Assembly: GCA_004552305.1 (NCBI GenBank)
Contig: SFOX01000032.1
Span: 1 to 15,298 of the forward strand
Reading direction: 5' to 3'
Length of the DNA stretch: 15,298 nt
From: Subdoligranulum variabile
GTDB taxonomy: Bacteria > Bacillota > Clostridia > Oscillospirales > Ruminococcaceae
In this document: positions 6,575 through 14,023 of the stretch, in pieces
How the letters are laid out: each line of letters opens with the position of its first letter
Position numbering within the stretch: the first letter of the stretch is position 1
Notes under the pieces: generated by a model
Databases searched by the model: none
What the model saw: the letters and a program-made list of their open reading frames with translations, nothing else
Told to the model about the DNA's origin: nothing
Translations under genes and position numbers: made by a program

Positions 6575-6592
6575 CGCGCAGGTATGTATAAT
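6564..6592 (+). promoter_or_regulatory. Promoter of the dCMP deaminase–udk pair
   Basis: -35 TTGCGC (6564-6569, inside the last codons of spoIIID), 17-base spacer, perfect -10 TATAAT (6587-6592). The predicted start is near 6599, leaving a 30-base leader with AAAGGAG. It lets the two salvage genes be expressed without sporulation control. Confidence 0.6.
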
Positions 6593-6629
6593 ATAAGAAA
6601 GAATCCTTGCAAAGGAGAGCTAAAACACG

Positions 6630-7109
6630 ATGAAACGTACCGATTATATCAGCTGGGACGAATACTTTATGGGCATTGCGATGCTTACCGCTATGCGCAG
6701 CAAGGACAACAACAGCCAAGTGGGTGCCTGTATCGTAAGCCCCGAGAACAAAATTTTGTCGCTGGGCTACAACGGTATGCCGATCGGCTGCAATGACGAT
6801 GATATGCCTTGGGAGCGCGAGGGCGACCCGCTGGAAACCAAGTATATGTACGTCTGCCATTCGGAGCTGAACGCGATTTTGAACAGCCCCAACAACAACC
6901 TGAAGGGAGCGCGTATGTACGTTACGCTGTTCCCCTGCAACGAGTGCGCCAAGGCGATCATCCAAAGCGGCATCAAGGAGCTGATTTACCTGTCGGACAA
7001 ATACCACGATACGCCCGCCAGCATCGCCAGCCGCCGTATGTTCAAGATGACGGGGGTCAACTGCCGCCGGTACGAACCCACCGGGCGCAAGCTGCATCTG
7101 GATGTGTAA
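6630..7109 (+). CDS. dCMP deaminase (ComEB family)
   Basis: Zinc enzyme that converts dCMP to dUMP, supplying the precursor for thymidylate synthesis. The 159-residue protein carries the cytidine/deoxycytidylate deaminase zinc site: H77 and catalytic E79 in CHSELNAIL, then C103 and C106 in PCNEC. Length matches dCMP deaminases rather than the shorter cytidine deaminases, and the DYISWDEYFMGIA opening is typical of the ComEB-type enzymes of Gram-positives. The competence-locus name does not apply by context here, since no comEA or comEC is adjacent. AGGAG lies 12 bases before the ATG, a slightly long spacing. Uridine kinase follows after 15 bases in the same transcript, forming a pyrimidine-salvage pair. 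Confidence 0.92.
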   Translation: MKRTDYISWDEYFMGIAMLTAMRSKDNNSQVGACIVSPENKILSLGYNGMPIGCNDDDMPWEREGDPLETKYMYVCHSELNAILNSPNNNLKGARMYVTLFPCNECAKAIIQSGIKELIYLSDKYHDTPASIASRRMFKMTGVNCRRYEPTGRKLHLDV

Positions 7110-7124
7110 AAGAGAGGAATATCG

Positions 7125-7748
7125 ATGAAAACCATTGTAATTGGCATTGCGGGCGGCTCCGGCAGCGGCAAGACCACGCTGACCGAAAAGCTGCGGGATC
7201 ATTTCGGTGCGGACGAGGTCAGCGTCATCAACCACGACAGCTACTACAAGCGCCACGATGAGCTGCCCTATGAGGAGCGCTGCAAACTGAACTACGACCA
7301 CCCGGACAGCTTTGACACCGCCCTGATGGTGGCGCATCTGCGCGAGCTGCGCGCCGGGCATCCGGTGCAGGTGCCGGTGTACGATTACACCATCCACAAC
7401 CGCAGCAATGTGACCGTACAGGTTGACCCTGCGCCGGTAATTATTGTGGAGGGCATTCTGATTTTTGATTCCCCTGAGCTGTGCGACCTGCTGGATATGA
7501 AGGTGTTTGTGGACACCGATGCCGATGTGCGCATTTTGCGCCGCATTATGCGCGATGTCAAGGAGCGCGGACGCACACTGGACAGCGTGGTGAACCAATA
7601 TCTGACCACCGTAAAGCCCATGCACGAGCAGTTTGTGGAGCCGAGCAAGCGCAAGGCGGATTTGATCGTACCTGAAGGCGGCGAAAACCTTGTCGCACTG
7701 GAGCTACTGATCAAATGGGTGGAGAACCACCTGCACAGTAAGGATTGA
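7125..7748 (+). CDS. udk: Uridine kinase
   Basis: Phosphorylates uridine and cytidine to UMP and CMP using ATP or GTP, a cytosolic pyrimidine-salvage step. The 207 residues match bacterial Udk in length. Seen: Walker A GGSGSGKTT (10-18), NHDSYYK (36-42) with the substrate-binding Asp and Tyr, YDHPDSFD (57-64), the PVYDYTIHNR segment (84-93) and the lid-region arginines in RILRRIMRDVKERGR (136-150). AGAGGA lies 6 bases before the ATG. It is the second gene after dCMP deaminase, and its stop is 19 bases before a strong hairpin. Phosphoribulokinase is the nearest related family, but the length and motifs fit Udk. Confidence 0.94.
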   Translation: MKTIVIGIAGGSGSGKTTLTEKLRDHFGADEVSVINHDSYYKRHDELPYEERCKLNYDHPDSFDTALMVAHLRELRAGHPVQVPVYDYTIHNRSNVTVQVDPAPVIIVEGILIFDSPELCDLLDMKVFVDTDADVRILRRIMRDVKERGRTLDSVVNQYLTTVKPMHEQFVEPSKRKADLIVPEGGENLVALELLIKWVENHLHSKD

Positions 7749-7767
7749 TTGGATTTCGGAACACAGA

Positions 7768-7800
7768 GAACCCCCGGCAGCGAATGGCTGCCGGGGGTTC
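7768..7800 (+). terminator. Terminator between convergent udk and glgA
   Basis: Perfect 14-bp stem (7768-7781 with 7787-7800; core CCCCCGGCAGC) and a GAATG loop. On the plus strand TTGGCATTTT follows, a weak T-rich tail. On the minus strand no T-run follows, but the hairpin is the only candidate to end the glg transcript, 22 bases past the glgA stop. Confidence 0.75.
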
Positions 7801-7821
7801 TTGGCATTTTCGGATGTTACC

Positions 7822-9240
7822 TTACCAGAGGTTCACGACCTCGTTGTACAGACCTTCGTAGCTCTTGGCGGAGTTCGACCAGCTGAAGTCGCATTCCATA
7901 GCGCGCTTGACCAGTATCGGCCAGCCGTCCTTCTGCCAGTAGCCTTCCTTGGCGCGCCAGCAGGCTTCGTACAGCTCGTGGGCGTTGTAGTTGGCAAAGG
8001 TAAAGCCGTTGCCGTAGCCGTCGCCGGAGTCGTGGATGGAGTCCTTCAAGCCGCCGGTTTCGCGGATGACGGGGATGGTGCCGTAACGGCAGGAAACCAT
8101 CTGTGCCAGACCGCAAGGCTCCGAGCGGGAGGGCATCAGGAAGATGTCAGCACCGGCGTAGATATGCTGCGCCAGCTTGGCATTGAAGCCAATGTACACG
8201 CCGACACGACCGGGATTGCGGGCAGCCAGCTCATTGAAGAAATTCTCGTATTGGGACTCGCCGGAGCCGAGAATGACCAGCTCAATGCCCTGCTGCAGCA
8301 GCCCTTCAGCGACAGCCTGCACAAGGTCAACGCCCTTGTGACCGACCAGACGGGTGACCATAGCCATAACGGGGCTGCCGTCCTTGTTCAGCCCGAACTC
8401 GTCCTGCAGGGCAGCCTTGCAGGCGGCTTTGCCTTCCATAAAGGTGTTGGCATCGTAACGCTGCGGGATGTCGGGGTCGGTGGCGGGATTGAACACATCC
8501 ACGTCAATACCGTTCAGGATGCCGCACAGCTTATATTGCTTCTGGCGCAGCAGACCGTCCAGACCGTGGCTGAACCACGGGTCAAGGATTTCCTGGGCAT
8601 AGGTGGGGCTGACGGTGGTGACCTTGTCGGCGGTTTCGATGGCACCTTTCATAAAGTTGGCACAGCCGTCAAATTCGACCACATGGGCATCGCGGGTACC
8701 GATACCGCAGGTGTCCTCGAGAATGTCCAGACCGTACTTGCCCTGATAGGCAATGTTGTGGATGGTGAAAATGGTCTTGATTTTGCTGAACTTGTCCAGA
8801 TGACGGTAGTACAGGTTCAGATAGACCGGGGTCAGCGCCGTCTGCCAGTCGTTGCAGTTGATGATGTCCGGCTCAAAGTCGGTGTAGAACAGCATCTCCA
8901 GAATGGCGCGGGAGAAGAAGGCGAAACGCTCGCCGTCATCGTAGAAGCTGTACAGACCGCTGCGCTTGAAGTAATACTCGTTATCGATGAAGTAGAAGGT
9001 GACGCCGTTCAGCTCGCTCTTGAACAGACCGCAATACTGGCTGCGCCAGCCCACAGGCACGCTGAAGTTGGTGACATAGGTCAAGGTGTCCTTGAATTTC
9101 AAATCGCCGTACAGCGGCATAACCACGCGGCAATCCACACCGTCCTTGACCAAGGCTTTGGGCAATGCACCCGCTACGTCAGCCAGACCGCCGGACTTTG
9201 CATACGGGGCAGCCTCGCTGGAAGCATACAGAATTTTCAT
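7822..9240 (-). CDS. glgA: Glycogen synthase (ADP-glucose, GT5)
   Basis: Transfers glucose from ADP-glucose to the growing alpha-1,4-glucan. The 472-residue product is close to the usual ~477. Seen: KSGGLADV at 15-22 (ADP-glucose binding), the GT-B C-domain start with RLVGHKG at 297-303, and SRSEPCGLAQ at 371-380 with the conserved E374, followed by TGGLKD. Start: the ATG at 9240 begins MKILYASSEAAP, the normal N-terminus, with GGAGGT four bases upstream. An in-frame extension to 9384 is basic, has no family likeness and runs into the glgD–glgA gap, so it was rejected. It is the last gene of the glgB-C-D-A operon, 121 bases after glgD, and converges with udk. Confidence 0.95.
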   Translation of the reverse strand: MKILYASSEAAPYAKSGGLADVAGALPKALVKDGVDCRVVMPLYGDLKFKDTLTYVTNFSVPVGWRSQYCGLFKSELNGVTFYFIDNEYYFKRSGLYSFYDDGERFAFFSRAILEMLFYTDFEPDIINCNDWQTALTPVYLNLYYRHLDKFSKIKTIFTIHNIAYQGKYGLDILEDTCGIGTRDAHVVEFDGCANFMKGAIETADKVTTVSPTYAQEILDPWFSHGLDGLLRQKQYKLCGILNGIDVDVFNPATDPDIPQRYDANTFMEGKAACKAALQDEFGLNKDGSPVMAMVTRLVGHKGVDLVQAVAEGLLQQGIELVILGSGESQYENFFNELAARNPGRVGVYIGFNAKLAQHIYAGADIFLMPSRSEPCGLAQMVSCRYGTIPVIRETGGLKDSIHDSGDGYGNGFTFANYNAHELYEACWRAKEGYWQKDGWPILVKRAMECDFSWSNSAKSYEGLYNEVVNLW

Positions 9241-9278
9241 AAATACCTCCGTTGGGTGGGAGAAGGAATCATAATATT

Positions 9279-9311
9279 GAGGACGGGGCAGGTCACCCCT
9301 CCCGCGTCCTC
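9279..9311 (-). promoter_or_regulatory. Hairpin in the glgD–glgA gap
   Basis: GAGGACG and CGTCCTC (9311-9305 and 9285-9279 on the minus strand) form a 7-bp outer stem, with GGGG/CCCC extending it around a bulge. No T-run follows, so it is not an obvious terminator. It lies about 40 bases before the glgA ATG and could slow read-through or protect the glgA part of a processed message. I see no convincing separate glgA promoter. Confidence 0.4.
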
Positions 9312-9361
9312 TCATCAAAGGCAAGCTCCGGGGAGATAGGGAACACACCTCTATGAGCTTA

Positions 9362-10486
9362 TTACACGCTGTGCTTTTTGGCAACGAACACCGGGAAGCT
9401 CTCGGTGCCGTTCAGCTTTTTACCGGCGGTGATATGGACGTTTTTGTCAGTGACAACATAGCTGACCTCACAGTCGCTTTCCACTACGGTATCCTGCATC
9501 AGCACACAGTTGCGGACAACGGCGCCCTTCTTGACCTGGCAGCCGCGGAACAGCACACAGTTCTCAACAGTACCCTCGATCACGCAGCCGTCAGCCAGCA
9601 GGCTGTTCTTGACAGCGCTGCCCTTGACATAGCGGGTCGGGTTGTCATCACGAATTTTGGTGTAGATGGGGGCTGCATCAAACAGCTGCTCCATGCTTTC
9701 GGGCTGCAGCAGACGCATATTCTCGTCGAAGTAGCTCTTCATATCGGAAACGCGGGAGGCATACCCGGTAAACTCATAGCCCTGAACGTTCAGCAGCTTG
9801 AGGTTACGCGCCAGAATATCTCTCTCAAAATAAACCAGACCGCGCACGGCAGCGTCGTGAATCAGATGAATCAGGCTCTCGCGCTCAATGACGTAGATGT
9901 TCATGGCCAGGTTCTGCTCGCCGCAGCGGTAGTCATTGGTCAGAATTTCGGTCACGCGGCCATTCTCATCCATACGCAGGGTGTAGTTGTCGCTGCGGGC
10001 GCCCTCGGGAATGGGGGCGCGGTTGTAGACCATGGTCACATCGGCCCCGGAAGCAACGTGGGTGTCCACCAGCTTGCCGAAGTCGAAGTTCATTGCCATA
10101 TACGAGTCAGAAAGTACGACATAGCGTTCTTTCTGATCTTCCAGCCAGTCCAGAATGCTGTCCAGCGCGTCCACACGACCGGAGTACATCTTGACGCTGC
10201 GCTCTGCAAAGGGAGGCACAATGTTCAAGCCGCCGCGCTTACGGGTCAGATCCCATTCACGACCGGCACCCAGATGATCCATCAGGGAGTGGTAGTTCTT
10301 ACGCACAATGATGGAAATGTTATCAATGCCGGAGTTGACCATACCGGACAGGACGAAGTCAATCAGGCGATAGCGTCCGCCGAACGGGATAGACGCCATA
10401 GCGCGCTCTGCCACCAGTTCGGGAACGAGGTTGTCATAGGTGTTTGCAAAAATGACGCCGAGAGCGTTGATGTTGTTATTTACCAT
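9362..10486 (-). CDS. glgD: ADP-glucose pyrophosphorylase GlgD-type subunit
   Basis: Partner of GlgC in making ADP-glucose from glucose-1-phosphate and ATP. The 374-residue protein keeps the nucleotidyltransferase fold (FGGRYRLIDFVLSGMVNSGI, then a left-handed beta-helix of hexapeptide turns in the last third). It lacks the nucleotide-binding GGxGxRL found in GlgC, having instead GVIFANTYDNLVPEL at 10-24, and at the position of the catalytic Asp region it has LSDSYM (125-130). Known: in Geobacillus stearothermophilus GlgD is inactive alone and improves GlgC in a mixed tetramer. Its ATG overlaps the glgC stop by 7 bases (ATGGTAA), with GAGGAA as ribosome site, so the two subunits are coupled in translation, as expected for a fixed ratio. 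Confidence 0.93.
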   Translation of the reverse strand: MVNNNINALGVIFANTYDNLVPELVAERAMASIPFGGRYRLIDFVLSGMVNSGIDNISIIVRKNYHSLMDHLGAGREWDLTRKRGGLNIVPPFAERSVKMYSGRVDALDSILDWLEDQKERYVVLSDSYMAMNFDFGKLVDTHVASGADVTMVYNRAPIPEGARSDNYTLRMDENGRVTEILTNDYRCGEQNLAMNIYVIERESLIHLIHDAAVRGLVYFERDILARNLKLLNVQGYEFTGYASRVSDMKSYFDENMRLLQPESMEQLFDAAPIYTKIRDDNPTRYVKGSAVKNSLLADGCVIEGTVENCVLFRGCQVKKGAVVRNCVLMQDTVVESDCEVSYVVTDKNVHITAGKKLNGTESFPVFVAKKHSV

Positions 10487-11703
10487 TGTTCCTCACCATC
10501 CTTTACATCGCTGGAAATCATTGCCTTGGGACCGACGGTAGCACCCTTGCCGATGCGCACGTCGGAGCCGACGGTGGCAACATCGCCGGGTTCGTCGATG
10601 TTCAAGCCGCCCTCGGGCATAGCGCCCACAGTAGCGCCTTCTTCGATCGTGACATTTTCTGCCACGATGCAGTGCTTAACACAAGCGCCCGCCTTGATCA
10701 CGGTGTTGCCCATAACCACAGCGGCTTCCACGGTGGCACCCTTTTCGACCACGACGCCGGGGAACAGGATGGAATTGTTGATGGTGCCGTTGACGCGGCA
10801 GCCTTCGGAAATCATGGAGTTGACAATGTCGGCATCGTCCCCGATACGCTGGCAGGGCTTGCCGGTGTTGCGGGAGTAGATCTTCCAGTTTTCGTCAAAC
10901 AGATTGATGCCGGAATGGCTGGGGTCCAGAACTTCCATATTGGCCTGCCACAGGCTGGAAATGGTGCCGACGTCCTTCCAGTAGCCGCTGAAGTGATAGG
11001 CGTACATACGGCGACCGTCACGCAGCAGGTTGGGGATAACGTTCTTGCCAAAATCGTTCTCGGAGTTGGGGTCTGCCTCGTCCTCAGTCAGATACTTCTT
11101 GAGGATGTCCCAGTTGAAGATGTAGATACCCATGGAAGCCAGATTGGACTTGGGTTCCTTCGGCTTTTCCTGGAACTCGCTGATCTTGTCGTTTTCGTCG
11201 GTGACCATCAGTCCAAAGCGGGAAGCCTCGCTCCATGGCACCTCCATAACGGCGACAGAGAACTCGGCGTTCTTTTCTTTATGGAAGCGCAGGAAGTCCG
11301 AGTAGTCCTGCTTGCAGATCTGGTCGCCGGACAGGATGATGACATACTTGGGATCATAACGGTCAATGAAGGACAGGTTCTGGTAAATAGCGTTTGCCGT
11401 ACCCTTGTACCAGTCAGAGCCGGAAGCCTGCTGGTACGGCGGCAGAACGTGAACACCGCCGTGCAGGCGGTCAAGGTCCCAAGGCTGACCGTTGCCGATG
11501 TACTCGTTCAGCACAAGGGGCTGATACTGGGTCAGGATGCCTACGGTATCAATGTCGGAGTTGACACAGTTGGACAGCGGGAAGTCGATGATGCGATACT
11601 TTCCGCCAAAAGGAACTGCGGGCTTGGCAAGCTTTTGTGTCAGCGCATAAAGGCGCGAACCCTGGCCGCCTGCCAGAATCATTGCAATCATTTCTTTTGC
11701 CAT
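10480..11703 (-). CDS. glgC: Glucose-1-phosphate adenylyltransferase, catalytic subunit
   Basis: Makes ADP-glucose plus pyrophosphate, the committed step of bacterial glycogen synthesis. The 407 residues show AGGQGSRL at 11-18 for ATP, KPAVPFGGKYRIIDF at 27-41, SGDQ at 125-128 with the metal-binding Asp, the FQEKP loop, and a C-terminal hexapeptide beta-helix with many V/I-x-x-G/N repeats. Length fits. AAGGGGAG lies 9 bases before the ATG. It follows glgB by 64 bases and overlaps glgD by 7, as second gene of the operon. The position after SGD is Gln where many family members have His (GDH), a natural variation I cannot interpret further. Confidence 0.95.
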   Translation of the reverse strand: MAKEMIAMILAGGQGSRLYALTQKLAKPAVPFGGKYRIIDFPLSNCVNSDIDTVGILTQYQPLVLNEYIGNGQPWDLDRLHGGVHVLPPYQQASGSDWYKGTANAIYQNLSFIDRYDPKYVIILSGDQICKQDYSDFLRFHKEKNAEFSVAVMEVPWSEASRFGLMVTDENDKISEFQEKPKEPKSNLASMGIYIFNWDILKKYLTEDEADPNSENDFGKNVIPNLLRDGRRMYAYHFSGYWKDVGTISSLWQANMEVLDPSHSGINLFDENWKIYSRNTGKPCQRIGDDADIVNSMISEGCRVNGTINNSILFPGVVVEKGATVEAAVVMGNTVIKAGACVKHCIVAENVTIEEGATVGAMPEGGLNIDEPGDVATVGSDVRIGKGATVGPKAMISSDVKDGEEQW

Positions 11704-11767
11704 AAGATTTTTCTCCCCTTAAATTTGCCGGCTAAAGCCGTTTAGTAACTATATCCATTCCGCGCGG

Positions 11768-13786
11768 TCATTGGGCCGGCGTTTTGGCGGTTTTGCTGCG
11801 GCTGCGCTTGGGGGCAGCCTTGGCGGTTTTTTCTGCGGTTTTCTTGGCAGGTGCCGCTGCGGTCTTTTTGGCGCGGTGCTTGCGGGCGGCAGGAACCTGA
11901 AAATACACGGTGGACATCGGCGGCAGCGTCAGGGAAATATGCTGCTCAAAGCCGTGCATCTCACCTTTTTCGCTCTTGACCGAGCCATTGGTGATGCCTG
12001 TGCCGCCGAAGCGTACCTCGTCGGAGTTCAGAACTTCCTTATAGGTACCGGCGTTGGGTACGCCCATCTTGTAATCCTTGCGCAGAACAGGATTGAAGTT
12101 GCAGACCACCAACAGCATCTTACCGGCAGCATCGCGCCGCAGGAAGGCAATCACGCTCTGCTGGCTGTCATCCGGCACGATCCACTGGAAGCCCTCCCAG
12201 CTGTAATCGACCTGCCACAGGGCGGGCGTATCGCGGTAGAAATGGTTCAGCGCGCGCACATAGTCCTGCAGCGCCTTGTGCTTGTCGTAGCCCAGCAGCA
12301 TCCAGTCCAGCTGTTTGGTTTCATCCCATTCGATGAACTGACCGAATTCCTGCCCCATAAACAGCAGCTTTTTGCCGGGGTGTGCCATCATATAGCCGAA
12401 GAAAGTGCGCAGGTTCGCAAATTTTTCTTCATAGTCGCCGGGCATTTTGTTCAGCAGGCTGCATTTGCCGTGTACGACCTCGTCGTGGCTGATGGGCAGC
12501 ACAAAATTCTCGCTGAAGGCATAGAAGAAGCTGAATGTCACCTTGCCATGGTTTCCGGCGCGGAACAACGGGTCAGTCTTCATGTAGCTGAGCATATCGT
12601 TCATCCAGCCCATATTCCACTTGAAGTTGAAGCCCAGTCCCCCATCGGCAGCCGGCTTGGTGACCAGCGGCCAGGCGGTGGATTCCTCGGCGATCATCAT
12701 CTTGTGCGGGAACTTGGTCAGGATAGCGGTGTTCAGCTTCTGCAGGAAAGCAATCGCCTCCAGATTTTCCTTGCCGCCCTTGGTGTTCTGCTCCCACTCG
12801 CCGTCCTTGCGGTTGTAGTCGAGATAGAGCATACTTGCCACGGCATCCACGCGCAGACCGTCCACATGGTAGTGGTCCACCCAGAACATAGCGCTGGACG
12901 TAAGGAAGCTGGCAACCTCGTTCATTCCGTAGTTAAAGACCATTGTCCCCCACTCTTTATGCTCGCCGCGGCGGGGGTTGGGGTCCTCATAGCAGGGGGC
13001 GCCGTCAAACATATACAGCCCGTAACCGTCCTTGGGGAAGTGGGCGGGCACCCAGTCCAGAATAACGCCGATGCCGGCCTGGTGCAGCTTATCCACCAGG
13101 GTCATAAAATCCTTGGGGGTGCCGTAGCGGCTGGTCGGGGCAAAGTAGCCGGTGACCTGATAGCCCCAGCTGCCGTCAAAGGGGTATTCGGTAATGGGCA
13201 GCAGCTCCACATGGGTGTAGCCCATATCTTTTATGTACGGGATCAGCTCGTCCGCCAGCTCGGCGTAGTTGTACGGAATTTGCTTTTCGGGGTCCTTCAT
13301 CTTCCAGCTGCCGACCTGCATCTCATAGATGGACATCGGACTGTTGATGGGGTCTTTTTTGGCTTGTTCGGCGCTCCATGCGGCGTCGCCCCAAGTGTAG
13401 TTTTCAATATCGTAGACCTTGCTGCCGTTGGAAGGGCGGGTCTCGGTATGGAAAGCGTAGGGGTCAGCCTTGTAGAGAAGCTCGTCCCCTTGCGTGGTGA
13501 TGCAGTATTTATAGGTGTCAAATTCTTGGATACCCGGCACGAACAGTTCCCAGATGCCGTCGGTTACGGTATGCAGCGGATGCTCGCCCGGTGTCCAACT
13601 GTTAAAGTCGCCCACCAGCGATACGGCTTTTGCGTGGGGCGCCCATACCCGGAACACTGCACCGGGCTGACCGTCCTGCTCACACAAATGCGCACCGAAA
13701 TAGCGATATGCCTCTTGATTGTTGCCCTGTTTAAACAGATAAATCGGCAAATCAGAGGGGCTGGGCGTTTGTTTGCCTTGCTTCAA
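11768..13786 (-). CDS. glgB: 1,4-alpha-glucan branching enzyme with a basic C-terminal tail
   Basis: Creates alpha-1,6 branches in glycogen. The 672 residues comprise an N-terminal CBM48 module (about 25-115, with LVGDFNSWTPGEHPLH), a GH13 barrel, and an all-beta C-domain ending near 632. Catalytic residues: D314 in GLRVDAV, the acid/base Glu in AEES (366-369), and H434/D435 in SHDEVVHGK. Residues 634-672 form a tail with 14 Lys/Arg of 39, repeated KKTA/AKKT words, Ala and Pro, and only one acidic residue; this is not part of the usual enzyme. Start: TTG at 13786-13784 with AGGGGAG about 6 bases upstream; no ATG or GTG is as well placed. First gene of the glg operon, behind its own promoter and a leader hairpin. 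Confidence 0.95.
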   Translation of the reverse strand: MKQGKQTPSPSDLPIYLFKQGNNQEAYRYFGAHLCEQDGQPGAVFRVWAPHAKAVSLVGDFNSWTPGEHPLHTVTDGIWELFVPGIQEFDTYKYCITTQGDELLYKADPYAFHTETRPSNGSKVYDIENYTWGDAAWSAEQAKKDPINSPMSIYEMQVGSWKMKDPEKQIPYNYAELADELIPYIKDMGYTHVELLPITEYPFDGSWGYQVTGYFAPTSRYGTPKDFMTLVDKLHQAGIGVILDWVPAHFPKDGYGLYMFDGAPCYEDPNPRRGEHKEWGTMVFNYGMNEVASFLTSSAMFWVDHYHVDGLRVDAVASMLYLDYNRKDGEWEQNTKGGKENLEAIAFLQKLNTAILTKFPHKMMIAEESTAWPLVTKPAADGGLGFNFKWNMGWMNDMLSYMKTDPLFRAGNHGKVTFSFFYAFSENFVLPISHDEVVHGKCSLLNKMPGDYEEKFANLRTFFGYMMAHPGKKLLFMGQEFGQFIEWDETKQLDWMLLGYDKHKALQDYVRALNHFYRDTPALWQVDYSWEGFQWIVPDDSQQSVIAFLRRDAAGKMLLVVCNFNPVLRKDYKMGVPNAGTYKEVLNSDEVRFGGTGITNGSVKSEKGEMHGFEQHISLTLPPMSTVYFQVPAARKHRAKKTAAAPAKKTAEKTAKAAPKRSRSKTAKTPAQ

Positions 13787-13806
13787 CGTTATCTCCCCTT
13801 TTTGCG

Positions 13807-13827
13807 GCGGTGTTGCAATAACACCGC
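13807..13827 (-). promoter_or_regulatory. Leader hairpin upstream of glgB
   Basis: Perfect 8-bp inverted repeat, GCGGTGTT and AACACCGC with a 5-base loop, located in the predicted leader between the glgB promoter and its ribosome site. It could be an mRNA 5' stabiliser, an operator, or a translation control element. The GCGGTGTTGC word also occurs in the arms of the repeats at 545-631 and 15102-15170. Confidence 0.45.
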
Positions 13828-13846
13828 TACTGTTGTAACTAATTCT

Positions 13847-13875
13847 ATATTACCCGCTTTGAACGGAAAATTCAA
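13847..13875 (-). promoter_or_regulatory. Promoter of the glgBCDA operon
   Basis: Minus strand: -35 TTGAAT (13875-13870), 17-base spacer, -10 TAATAT (13852-13847). The predicted start near 13841 gives a leader of about 55 bases before the TTG start codon. Confidence 0.6.
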
Positions 13876-13940
13876 GACATTTTTATAAATTTACGCCAAA
13901 AAATTCAAAGTTGTTGTTTTTGATTTGTGTATTTTCGACA

Positions 13941-13973
13941 GAAAAAAACTTTTTTTCTTGTACCATTGTACAA
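13941..13973. promoter_or_regulatory. Two adjacent palindromes upstream of the glgB promoter
   Basis: First, GAAAAAAACTTTTTTTC (13941-13957), an 8+1+8 perfect palindrome made of A and T tracts. Directly next to it, TTGTACCATTGTACAA (13958-13973), 6-bp arms with a CATT centre. They lie about 65 to 100 bases upstream of the glgB -35 and just beyond the terminator of the SGNH gene. They may be a curved-DNA or protein-binding site, or the first may only strengthen termination by adding a second T-run. Confidence 0.35.
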
Positions 13974-14011
13974 AAATGCCCGCCTACGATGTTTTTTACA
14001 CCATAGGCGGG
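13972..14011 (-). terminator. Terminator of the SGNH hydrolase gene
   Basis: A 14-bp stem (arms 14011-13998 and 13992-13979; CCCGCCTA pairs with TAGGCGGG, and the rest pairs with two G-U pairs) with an AAAAA loop, followed on the minus strand by CATTTTT. It begins 13 bases after the stop codon. Confidence 0.85.
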
Positions 14012-14023
14012 GTTTGTTTAATA

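Noticed and set aside
6201..7625. 474-codon minus-strand frame across spoIIID, dCMP deaminase and udk
   Set aside because: It runs across three well-supported plus-strand genes, their promoters and a terminator hairpin, and its product has no domain-like pattern.
9241..9384. N-terminal extension of GlgA by 48 residues
   Set aside because: The family N-terminus (MKILYASSEAAP) begins at 9240 with GGAGGT directly upstream; the extension crosses the gap hairpin and enters glgD.
7801..13888. Very long plus-strand frames (up to 705 codons) opposite the whole glg operon
   Set aside because: Each is the antisense of a clearly identified glycogen gene. Biased third positions in the real genes remove stop codons on the other strand. 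No ribosome sites or recognisable domains support them.
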